Shown: positions 14,887 through 24,296, counted from the first letter of the stretch. The stretch is 64,000 bases of DNA from Actinopolyspora mortivallis DSM 44261 (GCF_000384035.1 NZ_KB913024.1:501317-565316); one strand, 5' to 3'. The notes: generated by a model not told the origin, from the letters alone. A program made the numbers and translations.

Positions 14887-15708
14887 TCAGGAGGGGCGGG
14901 TGGCCTCCAGCGCGGGGGAGACCATGTCGATGATGACGGACACCGCCTTTTCGGTGCTTTCCTCGTCGGTCGGTGCGTTGAACTCGGCGAGCTCGATTCC
15001 CAGCAGCTGTTCCGGGGGAACAGACTCGAAAATGTCGCGGATCTGTTCCGGCATCATGCCGCCCGGGACCTTGTAGTCGGCCGGGACCGGTGCGTTCGGG
15101 TCGAGCACGTCCCAGTCGATGTGGACCCACACTCGTGCTCCGTCGACGGCGTCGAGGACGTTCTTCCCGTTCGCCTCCTCCGGGGGAATGACCCGGACCC
15201 CCGCCGAGTCGACGAGCTCACGTTCCTTCTCGTCGATGTCGCGCGTTCCGACCAGCACGGCCTGCTCGGGCCGGAGCCCGGCGCCGTGACCGCTGTCCCA
15301 GAGTCCGCACGCCCCGGCGAGCACCATCCCACCGAGGTATCCGGTGTCCGTCGTTTCCGGGGTGTTGAAGTCGCCGTGCGCGTCGACGTAGAGCACCACG
15401 GCATCCGGGTACTGCCGCGCCACGACCGGAAGTGTGGCCAGACTGGCCGAGCAGGTGTTCGACGTCATGACCGTGAGGCCGTCGTTGCGGACGCTGTCGG
15501 CCATCGCTTTCCGCAACCCGTCGAGGGTGTCCTTGGCCTGCGGAAGGCTGACGCTCCAGTCGTCGTCAGCGGGCGGGGCGGGAGTGCCGACGTACTCGGC
15601 TCGAACCCCGTAACGACTTTCCAGTTCGCGCGCGGTGCGCGTCGCGCCCTCGAGCATCCGCGCTTCGCGGTCGGCTACGCGTCCCCGGGAGACGATGAGG
15701 TCGAACAT
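14887..15708 (-). CDS. dcsB: DcsB-like N-hydroxy-arginine hydrolase (arginase homologue)
   Basis: This 273-residue ureohydrolase keeps the metal motifs DAHGDFN (Asp109, His111, Asp113) and HIDWDVLDP (Asp198, Asp200). Where ordinary arginases have a metal-binding His in a GGDHS motif, it has SNTCSAS with Cys at residue 86. Published DcsB also carries Cys at this place (Cys86), so the change is diagnostic rather than damage. The reaction is cleavage of N-omega-hydroxy-L-arginine into hydroxyurea and ornithine. It is 115 bases upstream of the dcsC-like gene and 82 bases downstream of the dcsA-like gene. Confidence 0.9.
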   Translation of the reverse strand: MFDLIVSRGRVADREARMLEGATRTARELESRYGVRAEYVGTPAPPADDDWSVSLPQAKDTLDGLRKAMADSVRNDGLTVMTSNTCSASLATLPVVARQYPDAVVLYVDAHGDFNTPETTDTGYLGGMVLAGACGLWDSGHGAGLRPEQAVLVGTRDIDEKERELVDSAGVRVIPPEEANGKNVLDAVDGARVWVHIDWDVLDPNAPVPADYKVPGGMMPEQIRDIFESVPPEQLLGIELAEFNAPTDEESTEKAVSVIIDMVSPALEATRPS

Positions 15709-15789
15709 CAGCAGTGAACCTCGTCCTTCACGTGGTGGTACAGATGTCTCGGTGTCGTGGGCGGGAGCTGTTCCCGCCGAGGGGTCGGG

Positions 15790-16542
15790 TCAGGGCCCCC
15801 GAAACCTGAAGGGGCACTTGTCCGTCCGTTCCGCGTTCTCCTCCAGCAGTCCGTACTGTTGCCATTCGAGGGATTCGGATCCGTAGGTGCCGAGTTGCCA
15901 GGAGTGGGGCAGTCCGTCGTACCGCTCCACCCGGTTACGAATGTTCGAACGGACGTTGCGTCCACTCGTGGTGTCCCCCGCGAAGATGTCGAAGCGTTCT
16001 CGCGGGTTTATGACGAGAGTGAAGTGTCTGCCGAGGTTGCGGCTGCGGCGCGCCCGGTGTCCGGGGTTGCTCATGTTGCAGAACAGGGGAATTCCGTTGA
16101 AACACATGGACCAGGTGCTGGATTCCGGGTCCTTTCCGACCTCCTCGGGCCAGGGTGCGGGATCGACCTCGTGAAGTTTTTGCAGAACCTCCCATCCGAA
16201 TGCGTGGTACTCGGCGACTGAGTGCCTGTCCTCCAGGACCTCCGGAGAGAAGGCCACGATGAGGGGGTAAGACGTATCCAGGTTTCCGTCCCATTCCTCG
16301 GATATGTCGACGTACTCCGTGAGTCCTTCCGCCAGGTGTCGGATTCCGCTCTCCGTGAGGTCCTCCACGAAGACGAACTTCAGGATCCGCTTCCTGAAGG
16401 CGTTCCTGGAGAATATGCACGGAAAATCCCTGCTCGTCAACCGTGCCGCGATGTCGTTGAACGCGTCGCGGTGCCACCCTTCCGTGCCTGCGCTGACCTG
16501 GTCCTGGGAGATGAGTTTCCTGTGTCCGTTTTCCGCGTTCAA
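15790..16542 (-). CDS. dcsA: DcsA-like heme protein, YqcI/YcgG family (arginine N-hydroxylation)
   Basis: The 250-residue product has YqcI/YcgG hallmarks: DFPCIFSRNAFRKRILKFVF near the start, CFNGIPLFCNMSNPGHRARR, SRNLG, and VINPRERFD, ending in CPFRF. Characterised relatives are heme-dependent N-oxygenases, and DcsA makes N-omega-hydroxy-L-arginine for DcsB. I chose the TTG at 16542 because CAGGAG lies seven bases upstream and it leaves a family-like N-terminus; an ATG at 16695 would add 51 residues unlike the family. It is the first gene of the operon, and codon use is slightly less GC-rich than in the later genes. Confidence 0.85.
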   Translation of the reverse strand: MNAENGHRKLISQDQVSAGTEGWHRDAFNDIAARLTSRDFPCIFSRNAFRKRILKFVFVEDLTESGIRHLAEGLTEYVDISEEWDGNLDTSYPLIVAFSPEVLEDRHSVAEYHAFGWEVLQKLHEVDPAPWPEEVGKDPESSTWSMCFNGIPLFCNMSNPGHRARRSRNLGRHFTLVINPRERFDIFAGDTTSGRNVRSNIRNRVERYDGLPHSWQLGTYGSESLEWQQYGLLEENAERTDKCPFRFRGP

Positions 16543-17495
16543 CCGGTGACTCCTGCCTGGGACGGAGAATCGCAGTTCTTTGCACGTCGTCTTGATCCTT
16601 TTGTTCGTGACTGGAATTGGTGGATGGAACCACTTCGGGTGTTTTCTCTCGTGTTCTCCGGTAGGTACGAGCGTGTGTGTGCGAAACGGGTTCATCGCTC
16701 GAACGCATCGACGGAAAACGGGAGAACGTCAGTGGTGATCTGGCGTGATGAGCACGGTCGTGGTTCGCCGTGTGCTCGTTCCGGGCCGAAGACACGGCGG
16801 AACGAGAAGAAAATCATGTCCCCAGTGTTCGTTCTCCTTCCGTTGACCAGATTGTCTGATCGCTGAGAGAGACAGTGCGACTGTATCCGGGCGTTCGGTG
16901 ACCTATCAAGCTTCACATGATCGTCCGGGTTCTGTTTTTTTTGGTGCTCGTGGTGCTCGGTGACCGGTGTTCGTCGGTTGTGGGGAGCGGCGGGAGCGGA
17001 GACCTGTGTGAGGGGAGCGTGACTCTGATCGGCTGGTCGGATGCTCCGTTCGGTGGGGAGTTTCGCTGACGGAGAGGTGAGAGCCCTCGGACGGGTGGTG
17101 GACGAACCGCTGGATCCGGCCCTCGGCGTCCGGTTGTCGTCACACCCGACCAAAGGAAACAGCGCACGGGAGCTCCGCTGAACCGGAGTGACGGGAGCCG
17201 ATGCCCGTGTAGACCGGAGTGCCGGGGGTGTTTTCGCTGGTTGTCGGCAGGGGAATCGACAACTTGTCTGTTACTGGTTACCGGTTTTGGTCCGTTCGTG
17301 TGAAAAACTGGACTCGTTCCTCGAACGAGGGCATTCGGACCCGAACACGGCCCTCGACGTCTTCGCTTTCCCCTCTGCTCTGTTCGGAGCAATGTGTACG
17401 GCTGTTTCGTCCATTTTCATCGGAAAACGCCGCGGAGTCCGCTGTGGAGTCGTTACGTTGCCCGGAACGGAAGGTGCTGCTGACGAGGAGGCGGG
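16543..17495. other. Long intergenic region upstream of the cycloserine-type operon
   Basis: About 950 bases without a supported gene, lower in GC than the surroundings and with an 8-T run near 16936. It lies between the divergent dcsA-like and EbfC-like genes, so it must hold the operon promoter. Visible inverted repeats are GTTGTCG/CGACAAC (17240-17246 and 17257-17263) and CTCGTTC/GAACGAG (17313-17319 and 17323-17329). No regulator gene is present inside it. Frames here lack ribosome sites and are interrupted on at least one side. Confidence 0.5.
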
Positions 17496-18056
17496 TTGCC
17501 CGAGGACTTCGGCGCGGAGGTCGGAGCCGCGGAACGGATGGTCCGGCAGTGGCAGGAGCGCGCCACCGAGAAAGCCGAGAGGTTCGGCCGGATGCAAGCC
17601 GAGATCGAGGCCATCTCGGTGACCGAGGCCTCCGAGGACGGAGCGGTCCGGGTGACCGTGGGCTCGGACGGGACCCTGCGGGACCTGAACCTGGCCGAAC
17701 ACGCCGCCAACCGGTCGATGTCGAAGCTCTCCACCGAGATCATGCGCGTGCTGCGGTGCGCGCGGTCGAGGCTGCCGGAACTCATGCGACAGGCCGCCGC
17801 CGAGACGGTCGGCACCGAGGACCCGGCCGTCCAGCACGTCCTGAGCAAGGCCCGCGAGAGCTTTCCGGAACCTCCGGCGGAGGACGCGCCCGAGGGGCCG
17901 CCGACTCCCGGACCCGGCGTGCGGGAGATGCGCCTGGGCCCGGAGGACGAGGACGGAGCAGAGCCGACTCCGGAACGCTCCGCGCGCTCGCGGCCACAGC
18001 CGGAGGAGCCCGACGACGATGACGACGACTTCGAGAACCGGTCCTTCCTACGTTGA
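17496..18056 (+). CDS. YbaB/EbfC-family protein of a type VII secretion locus
   Basis: Residues about 1-110 are helical with a beta-strand pair (VRVTVGSDGTLRDLNL), typical of the YbaB/EbfC fold; such proteins are often encoded beside ESX substrates in actinomycetes, and their role there is not established. The C-terminal 70 residues are Pro/Glu/Asp-rich and probably disordered, ending DDDDDDFENRSFL. The TTG at 17496 follows GGAGG. The next gene starts 28 bases downstream, so an operon with the EspC-like and toxin genes is likely. Confidence 0.78.
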   Translation: MPEDFGAEVGAAERMVRQWQERATEKAERFGRMQAEIEAISVTEASEDGAVRVTVGSDGTLRDLNLAEHAANRSMSKLSTEIMRVLRCARSRLPELMRQAAAETVGTEDPAVQHVLSKARESFPEPPAEDAPEGPPTPGPGVREMRLGPEDEDGAEPTPERSARSRPQPEEPDDDDDDFENRSFLR

Positions 18057-18083
18057 TCCTTCCGCGTCGAGGGGAGTTCGCCG

Positions 18084-18392
18084 ATGTCCGAGCAAGTACA
18101 CGTCACCCCCGAGGAACTGCGCGCACACGCCTCCACAGTGGATGAAGTGGTGGATCGGCTGAACACGGCCGTGGACGCCTCGCAGCAGGTTTCCCTGGAC
18201 AACGACGCCTACGGGATCCTGTGCCGTCCCTTCGCGTGGATGTTGGATCCGGTGGAGCAGCACGGGATCGACACCCTGAAGAAGGCAGTCGAGGGAATGC
18301 GGGAGACCGCCGAGAACCTCCGGGACGCGGCGGGGACCTACGAGTCCGTGGACAAGGACAACAGCGACATGCTCGGTGAGATCCGGACATGA
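18084..18392 (+). CDS. ESX-1 secretion-associated EspC-like (WXG100-like) protein
   Basis: The 102-residue protein is a helical hairpin (VTPEELRAHASTVDEVVDRL, then AVEGMRETAENLRDAAGTYE) of the DUF2580/EspC type that accompanies type VII secretion. It has no signal peptide, as expected. It overlaps the toxin gene by four bases (ATGA), suggesting coupled translation and probable partnership of this small protein with the large toxin during export. Confidence 0.8.
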   Translation: MSEQVHVTPEELRAHASTVDEVVDRLNTAVDASQQVSLDNDAYGILCRPFAWMLDPVEQHGIDTLKKAVEGMRETAENLRDAAGTYESVDKDNSDMLGEIRT

Positions 18393-21300
18393 ACAATCCC
18401 CTCGTCGAGCAGGAACAACAGGCGCCCGACGGGCCGGGCCCGCTCACCGAAGGAACCGGGGAAGCGGGGTGGGGCACCGGCATCGGCATCGTCGAGTCCG
18501 TCAACGACGTCAGCAGCCTCAAGGACGGTTCGAGCTGGGTCGAGTCGGGGCTGGCCTACGGCGGGCTCGCGATGGAGGCGGCCAGTCTCGCGGTCGACCC
18601 GGTCGGCACGCTGATGTCGTACGGGCTGTCGTGGCTGATCGAGCACGTGGAGCCCCTCCAGGAGGCCCTGGACTGGTTCGCGGGCGACCCCGACGGGGTC
18701 CGAGCCTACGGGCAGACCTGGGCCAACGTCTCCGAGGAAGTCACCGCCGCGGCCCAACAGTACGGTCGGGCCGTCAAGACCGACATCACACAGTGGACCG
18801 GGGCCGCCGGGGACGCCTACCGCGACCACGCCGCGAAGCGAGGTGAGGCGCTGTCCGGCGCCGCCGAGCTGGCGAGCACCATCAGCTCGGTCGTGACGAT
18901 CATGGGTGAGGTCGTCTCGTTCGTGCGCGAGTTGGTCCGCGACCTCGTCGCCGACTGCGTCTCACGGTTGATCACCTACGCGCTGGAGGCGATCGGCACC
19001 CTCGGTCTCGGCACGCCGGTCGTCGCCGCCCAGGCCACCGTCTTCGTCTCCAAGACCGTCACCAGGATCGCCGAGGTCGTCCAGAAGCTGGTCAAGACGA
19101 TCAGCAACGTCTCGCCGAAGTTGACGAAGATGGTCGAGGTCTTCGGCGAGATCATGAGCTCGCTCGGCAGGCTCGGCAAGAAGGCGGCCGACGCGGTGAG
19201 CGGGCTCCCCGACAGGTTCGCCGCGAGCACCTGGAAGAAGTTCGACGAGACCTTCGGCACCGACGTCACCGGCGGGCACCGGTCCCGGTTCGGTGACTCC
19301 GGGCCGGGCAGCGGGCCGGACTCCGGCTCCTCCCCCGATTCCCCCGAGCCGCGGGCGACTCCGTCCTCCGGACCGGACGCCGGGTCCGAGCCGGACTTCA
19401 CTCCCTCCGACCACACCCCCGAAGCCCCGAACTCCGCACCGGAGACCGCGCCACCCCGGACCACACCGACCTCCTCGCGGCCGGCGAGTCCCTCGGGGGC
19501 CGACCCCACCGTGGAGCCCCCCTCAGCTCCACGGCCCCCGGGCTCACCCGGTGGCCCGGACCGTGGTTTCTCCCCTTCTCCGGGGGGAACGGACTCACCC
19601 TCACCCGGCGGGGGGAATCCCGGCTCGGACTTCTCCCCGGACGGCGGCCCCTCGGCTCCCGTCGACCCCGAGCCGACACCGCCACGCCCCGGAAACACGG
19701 ACGCGGGTGGATCCGGACCACCCCGCCCCGGTGACGGGGCAGCAGACGGCACCTCCACTCCGGGAGGGCCGTCGACTCCGGAGACTCCGGCGGCGACGTT
19801 CTCCGGCGACCTCTCCGACGGGACGGGCACGTCCGGTACCGGAGGGGGTGGGCCCGCCGGACCGATCCCGAACCCACCCGGTGGCACCGGCCCCACCCCC
19901 TCACCGGTGGGAACTCCGACCGGTGGCCCGACCCCGGACGTCGACCACGGGCCCTCGTTCGGGGAGAGCCCGAGTGCTCCCTCCGGCACCAGCCCGTCCG
20001 AGACCACCGCCCCGGCCACCTCCACCCCGAGTGCTCCCACGGCTCCCGGCGGCACACCGACGAGCCCCACGACGACTCCGCGTACCGACCAGCCTCCGAA
20101 CTCGCCCCAGGGATCTGTGGCTCCGGGGGGCGCGCCGACGAGTGGGGGCCACAGCGGAACCGGGGGGACGAGCCCGAGCGGCGGAGGCCGACCCGGTTCC
20201 GGAGGAGGTTGGACCGGAACCCCCGGCACACCCGGAGCGGCCGGTCGCCCTCCCTCCACACAGGACGGACCTCGTGGGTTCCGGGACACCGCGGGCCGTC
20301 CGGACGGCTGGAGCCCGACGAACACGAGCACGTCCGGATCGTTGGGCACGAGTTCCCCCGGTGGCCACGGTCCCGGCCGTTCCCAGGGGCCCGCGGGGTC
20401 GGGACGACCCCCCGGCACCCCTGGCCGGGGACCCGAGGGTGCCCCGCCCCCACGGCCGGAGTCCGCCGGTCCGAGCGGCCCGCCACGCGGCCCGGAACGC
20501 GGATCCGGCGGGCCGGACATGGCGCGCCCGCCCGAGGCCTCACCCCGGTCTTCCCCCGAGCGGACGGAGACTCCGGGACGACAGCGCGACACCGAGGACG
20601 GCGCGCGGCGACCGAACACCGGGCAGGACGGGCCCGATCAGGGTCCGCAGCGACCGACGGAGTCCCCGACCACGAGGGAGGGCGACGGCGCGGACGCGCC
20701 GAGGGAGGAGCCCGACCGGCCGGAGCCGGGCACTCCGGACTACGAACACAAGATCGACGAGGCGGTCGAGCGGCTGCGCGGCAACCGCACCGACGCCGGG
20801 ATCTCGGGTCACTCCGACCCGAACATGGCGGATCTCGCGCACCGCGTGCCCGACGACGGCCGACACTTCACGCTCGACGCCCATATGGGACCGGACGGAC
20901 GTGTCCACATCGGCGACCGCGCTTACTCGCCCGAGGAACTGTCCGATGTTCTCCGCCGCCTGCCGGAGTGGGACGGTCAGCGACCGCTCCGGCTGATCGT
21001 CTGTGACTCCGCGGACTTCGCGGCGGACCTGGCCCGCCGACTCGACGTCCCGGTCACCGCCCCGCGCGGCCTGGCCTGGACCGACAGCAACGGCCGGGTG
21101 TTCGCCAGCGACATCGGCCCCGACGGGCGTCCCACCTGGCCCCCGGACGGCGGTTGGGACACCCACCACCCCGACGGGGGCAGTTCCCCGAACAGCGCGG
21201 ACGGCTTCCACCCGTCCCGAGACGGAGCGGACCCCGGCGAAAGGCCGGAGGACGCCGAGGCGCGGGGAGGTGAGGAACTCACCGAACCACCTCTGGACAA

Positions 21301-21817
21301 AAATGGAAATATCAGATTCGATGGCAAAGGTTCGGTGCGAGTCAAGAACGACGATGGTACTTACACGTTGTACCTCAACGGAGATAAGTATCCGGAGTCG
21401 ACTCGCCATATCTTGGATGCTCAAGAAGCTGGCCATCCAGAGGTGCTCACCATCGACAACTCGCAGACCAAGAAAGAGAACGCTGACTCGAGGAGAGACG
21501 AGGCGCTCTCTCGCTTTAATCAATTGCATGGGGAAGAAGCAGATAAAATCAAGGAACAACACCAAGGACCCCAACTCGATCGTGACGAATATCCTCCAGC
21601 GCGTACTTACGAAGGAGGGAGTCGCGGAGAGGGGCAGTACTCCAGCGTGCGGTTGATCACTGGACCCAAGGACAACCAGGCGTCCGGGTCCTCGTGGTGG
21701 AATCACGGCATCAGTGGATTGCCGGATGGTACCAGAGTCCGCGTTGTTCCAGTCAAGCCCGAAGGTGCCGATGAGAGTTGGGGGCTGCCTCCATACGAGA
21801 AGGATCAGCCATCATGA
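18389..21817 (+). CDS. Type VII-secreted polymorphic toxin, NucA/NucB-like C-terminal domain
   Basis: The 1142 residues divide into three parts. Residues 1-310 are a helical WXG/PPE-like export region (WTGAAGDAYRDHAAKR). Residues about 310-780 are a Pro/Gly/Ser/Thr-rich linker. Residues about 785-930 form a module with LDAHMG (His near 831) and LIVCDSADF (Cys near 871), resembling cysteine-protease-like modules of actinomycete toxins. The last 170 residues are less GC-rich and contain LDRDEYPPARTYEGG, SVRLITGPKDNQASG and LPDGTRVRV, the pattern of NucA/NucB nucleases. A DNase that kills competitors is the likely activity. An immunity candidate follows 50 bases downstream. Confidence 0.8.
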   Translation: MNNPLVEQEQQAPDGPGPLTEGTGEAGWGTGIGIVESVNDVSSLKDGSSWVESGLAYGGLAMEAASLAVDPVGTLMSYGLSWLIEHVEPLQEALDWFAGDPDGVRAYGQTWANVSEEVTAAAQQYGRAVKTDITQWTGAAGDAYRDHAAKRGEALSGAAELASTISSVVTIMGEVVSFVRELVRDLVADCVSRLITYALEAIGTLGLGTPVVAAQATVFVSKTVTRIAEVVQKLVKTISNVSPKLTKMVEVFGEIMSSLGRLGKKAADAVSGLPDRFAASTWKKFDETFGTDVTGGHRSRFGDSGPGSGPDSGSSPDSPEPRATPSSGPDAGSEPDFTPSDHTPEAPNSAPETAPPRTTPTSSRPASPSGADPTVEPPSAPRPPGSPGGPDRGFSPSPGGTDSPSPGGGNPGSDFSPDGGPSAPVDPEPTPPRPGNTDAGGSGPPRPGDGAADGTSTPGGPSTPETPAATFSGDLSDGTGTSGTGGGGPAGPIPNPPGGTGPTPSPVGTPTGGPTPDVDHGPSFGESPSAPSGTSPSETTAPATSTPSAPTAPGGTPTSPTTTPRTDQPPNSPQGSVAPGGAPTSGGHSGTGGTSPSGGGRPGSGGGWTGTPGTPGAAGRPPSTQDGPRGFRDTAGRPDGWSPTNTSTSGSLGTSSPGGHGPGRSQGPAGSGRPPGTPGRGPEGAPPPRPESAGPSGPPRGPERGSGGPDMARPPEASPRSSPERTETPGRQRDTEDGARRPNTGQDGPDQGPQRPTESPTTREGDGADAPREEPDRPEPGTPDYEHKIDEAVERLRGNRTDAGISGHSDPNMADLAHRVPDDGRHFTLDAHMGPDGRVHIGDRAYSPEELSDVLRRLPEWDGQRPLRLIVCDSADFAADLARRLDVPVTAPRGLAWTDSNGRVFASDIGPDGRPTWPPDGGWDTHHPDGGSSPNSADGFHPSRDGADPGERPEDAEARGGEELTEPPLDKNGNIRFDGKGSVRVKNDDGTYTLYLNGDKYPESTRHILDAQEAGHPEVLTIDNSQTKKENADSRRDEALSRFNQLHGEEADKIKEQHQGPQLDRDEYPPARTYEGGSRGEGQYSSVRLITGPKDNQASGSSWWNHGISGLPDGTRVRVVPVKPEGADESWGLPPYEKDQPS

Positions 21818-21866
21818 ACCAATCCTGGTAGGCTGTTGAGAAACGACACTTCGGGAGAAATTTCCT

Positions 21867-22493
21867 ATGCTTGGTTCCAAACTTCGTGAGCTGCTCGGCC
21901 GGGCGCGTGGCCCGCTCGGGCAGGCTGTGTCCGTGGACTTCGGCGACGAGCACACTCCTTTGAAAGAGCTTGCTGAACTGCTCTCCGAGATGAATGGTTT
22001 CTTCGCGTTCAATGCCGGTGTGCAGATTTTCCACGCTGGCGGCGATGGATTCGGTCCTGAACTGTCCTACTGGAACGCCCGTGAGACATGGAAGGAGGCG
22101 TTTGACGGCTTGGCTGACAAGTATTTCTGCTTCGGGCAGGATATTCTTGGGATGCAGTATGCGATTCAGGAAGGGACTGCGCTCGTCAGGTTCGATCCGG
22201 AGACTGCGCGTAGTAGCCATATTGGTTACTCGCTGGAGGATTGGGCTGCGTGGTTGCTCGACAATCCAGAAATTAACGGAACATCGATACTGGCGAAGGT
22301 CTGGCAGGACCAGAAAGGTCCGTTGGAACCCGGTCAGCGCCTCGTTCCGTTGAAGTTTTTCGAGTTCGGTGGCGAGGTTAGTTTCGATAATCTTGTGGTC
22401 AAGGATGCCGTTGAAGCTATGCGGGTCCGCGGGCCGATCGCTGTCCAGATTCATGACCTCCCTCCCGGATCGGAAATTCGTTTGCAATCGTAG
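21867..22493 (+). CDS. Candidate immunity protein for the upstream toxin (SUKH/SMI1-KNR4-like)
   Basis: This 208-residue cytoplasmic protein begins 50 bases after the toxin stop and shares the toxin tip's lower GC. Features such as NGFFAFNAGVQIFHAG, LSYWNARETW and FCFGQDILGMQYAI resemble SUKH (SMI1/KNR4) immunity proteins, a family that typically pairs with nuclease toxins. Function is inferred from position and these features. No signal peptide or membrane segment. The ATG at 21867 follows GGGAGAAATTTCCT. Confidence 0.68.
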   Translation: MLGSKLRELLGRARGPLGQAVSVDFGDEHTPLKELAELLSEMNGFFAFNAGVQIFHAGGDGFGPELSYWNARETWKEAFDGLADKYFCFGQDILGMQYAIQEGTALVRFDPETARSSHIGYSLEDWAAWLLDNPEINGTSILAKVWQDQKGPLEPGQRLVPLKFFEFGGEVSFDNLVVKDAVEAMRVRGPIAVQIHDLPPGSEIRLQS

Positions 22494-23029
22494 TTCGTGA
22501 AGATGATTTTTTTGGATCGGTGTGGATTTTATTCCCAAGTTATATCGTTCTTGAACGATCTCGTCGCTGGTCCCGGGCGGCCGAGGTGAGTACCCGGTGG
22601 TACACGGTTCGAGTTATGTAGAACCCTCAGCGATCTTCGCCGCCGTCAGTACCGATAACGGATCGATGAGTTCCCGAGGCAAGTTCGGGTGCTGAGGTGT
22701 CGACTCGTGCGTCGGGGCCCGAGCGCTCAGTCGGTCGTTCCGCGCGGTTCCCCTGAGTCGAGGAGAGCGTACCTCTCTGTCCGAGCGGGGCTTCGTCCCA
22801 GTGAGGAGGGAGGGCGGGACAAGACACAGTGCCGGCGCGCACGCCGTGTTGGAGCGTGGTTCGGTGGTCGAGCTGGGTGAGCGGTCCCGGTGCGCGGTCG
22901 AACACCGGCCTGCCGCGTGGCACCGAACCGTCCACGACGGCCGGTGACTGCACGCCGACAACCGGGACCGCCCGGGGATCGTGTGGTTCCGGGCACGTCG
23001 TCACTCGACCGGTTCAACAACCGTCGCCG
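22494..23029. other. Intergenic region before the B12 leader
   Basis: No supported gene in about 530 bases; overlapping frames on the minus strand have Arg/Pro-heavy composition and no ribosome sites. The first 70 bases are AT-rich with TTTTTTTGG near 22507. Confidence 0.5.
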
Positions 23030-23215
23030 CGCTGTTAGGCTGTCCGCCGCCAGTCAACCCCACCGGGGGCCAGGGAATCCGGTGCGAATCCGGAGCTGAC
23101 GCGCAGCGGTGTGAGGGACGGGCGGAGCAACGGCCACTGGGTACGTCCCGGGAAGGCGCTTCTCGTCCGGAGGATCTCGAGCCCGAAAACCTGCTGGCAC
23201 CCGCCGAGACGGCGG
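23030..23215 (+). promoter_or_regulatory. Cobalamin (B12) riboswitch
   Basis: The stretch holds the conserved B12 elements in order: GCCAGGGAATCCGGTGCGAA near 23069, GAGCTGACGCGCAGCGGTG near 23093 (the B12 box region), and GCCACTG at 23133-23139. It lies about 50 bases before the btuF gene, with further hairpins (GGTGGTGAACGCCCGCGAGG region) that could form the expression platform. High cobalamin should lower expression of the importer operon. Limits are approximate. Confidence 0.88.
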
Positions 23216-23267
23216 TGGTGAACGCCCGCGAGGCTCCGCGCCCGAGCCTTCCGACGGAGAGGACCTT

Positions 23268-24296
23268 ATGCGAAGACCGTTCCGGTCGCTGTCCCTGTGC
23301 TGTCTCACGCTGCTCACGTCCGGTCTGTTGACCGCCTGTGGCGGCGATGCCTCCCCTTCCTCCGGAGAGGAAGCCGCAGCCGGATACCCGCGCACCGTCG
23401 AGAACTGCGGCAGGGAGATCACCGTCGAGTCCCCACCGGAGCGGGTTGTCTCGCTCACCCAGGGGACCACCGAGATCCTGCTGTCCCTGGGGCTGGCCGA
23501 CCGCATGGTGGGCACGGCCACCTGGACCGATCCGGTGCTGGAGCACCTGGAGGAGGCCAACTCCCGAGTCCCGCGCCTCGCCGACCACATCCCCTCCTAC
23601 GAGAGGGTGCTGGCCGAGCAGCCCGACTTCGTCACCTCCTCCTTCGAGAGCGTCCTGCAGCGGGTTTCCTCGCGCGAGAAGTTCGCGCGGCTGGGAGTGC
23701 CCACCTATGTCTCCCCCTCCGAGTGCGCCAAGAACAACGAGGGCGACGGCGACGGGATCCGGGACGAACCGCTGACCATGGACCTCGTCTACGAGGAGAT
23801 CCGTCAGCTGGCCGAGATCTTCGACGTGCGGCAACGCGGACAACGGTTGGTGGAGGAGCTGCGCGGCAGGATCGCCGAGGCCACCGAGGGCGTCGACGCC
23901 TCCGGAGTGAGCCTGCTGTACTGGTTCGCCAACAAGGAGTCGCCCTACATGGCGGGCTGTTGCGGGGCACCGGGCGTCATCACCGAGCGGGTGGGGGCGC
24001 GCAACGTCTTCGACGACACGCACAAGGAGTGGCCCCAGATCAACTGGGAGACGGTGGCGGCCCGCGATCCGGACGTGCTCGTGCTCGGGGATCTCACCCG
24101 GGAGCAGCAGACCGCGGAGGAAGCCGCGCAGAAGATCGGCTTCCTGGAGTCGAACCCGGTGACCAAGCACATGGAGGCCGTGCGCGAGCAGCGCTACGTC
24201 CGGCTCAGCGGTGCCGCGATGAACCCGTCGATCCGCACCGTCGACGGGATCGAGAAGGTGACCGCCAGGCTGCGTGAGTTCGGGCTCGTCGAATGA
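23268..24296 (+). CDS. btuF: Cobalamin-binding lipoprotein of a B12 ABC importer
   Basis: This 342-residue substrate-binding lipoprotein has a signal peptide with lipobox LTAC (Cys24) and two lobes of the BtuF/FhuD type (RVVSLTQGTTEILLSLGLAD; DPDVLVLGD). It should capture corrinoids outside the membrane and deliver them to BtuC. The riboswitch directly upstream supports B12 rather than siderophore as substrate. It overlaps btuC by four bases. Confidence 0.88.
   Translation: MRRPFRSLSLCCLTLLTSGLLTACGGDASPSSGEEAAAGYPRTVENCGREITVESPPERVVSLTQGTTEILLSLGLADRMVGTATWTDPVLEHLEEANSRVPRLADHIPSYERVLAEQPDFVTSSFESVLQRVSSREKFARLGVPTYVSPSECAKNNEGDGDGIRDEPLTMDLVYEEIRQLAEIFDVRQRGQRLVEELRGRIAEATEGVDASGVSLLYWFANKESPYMAGCCGAPGVITERVGARNVFDDTHKEWPQINWETVAARDPDVLVLGDLTREQQTAEEAAQKIGFLESNPVTKHMEAVREQRYVRLSGAAMNPSIRTVDGIEKVTARLREFGLVE

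Noticed and set aside
2030-16542. Genomic island integrated at the tRNA 3' end
   Set aside because: No integrase is seen and no second copy of the tRNA 3' sequence (TTCGAGTCCGACCGGGGGC) is present within the window, so att sites cannot be shown.
18976-20619. 547-codon open frame antisense to the toxin linker
   Set aside because: It is Pro/Gly-repetitive, lacks a ribosome site, and mirrors the low-complexity linker of the toxin gene, so it is a GC-driven shadow.
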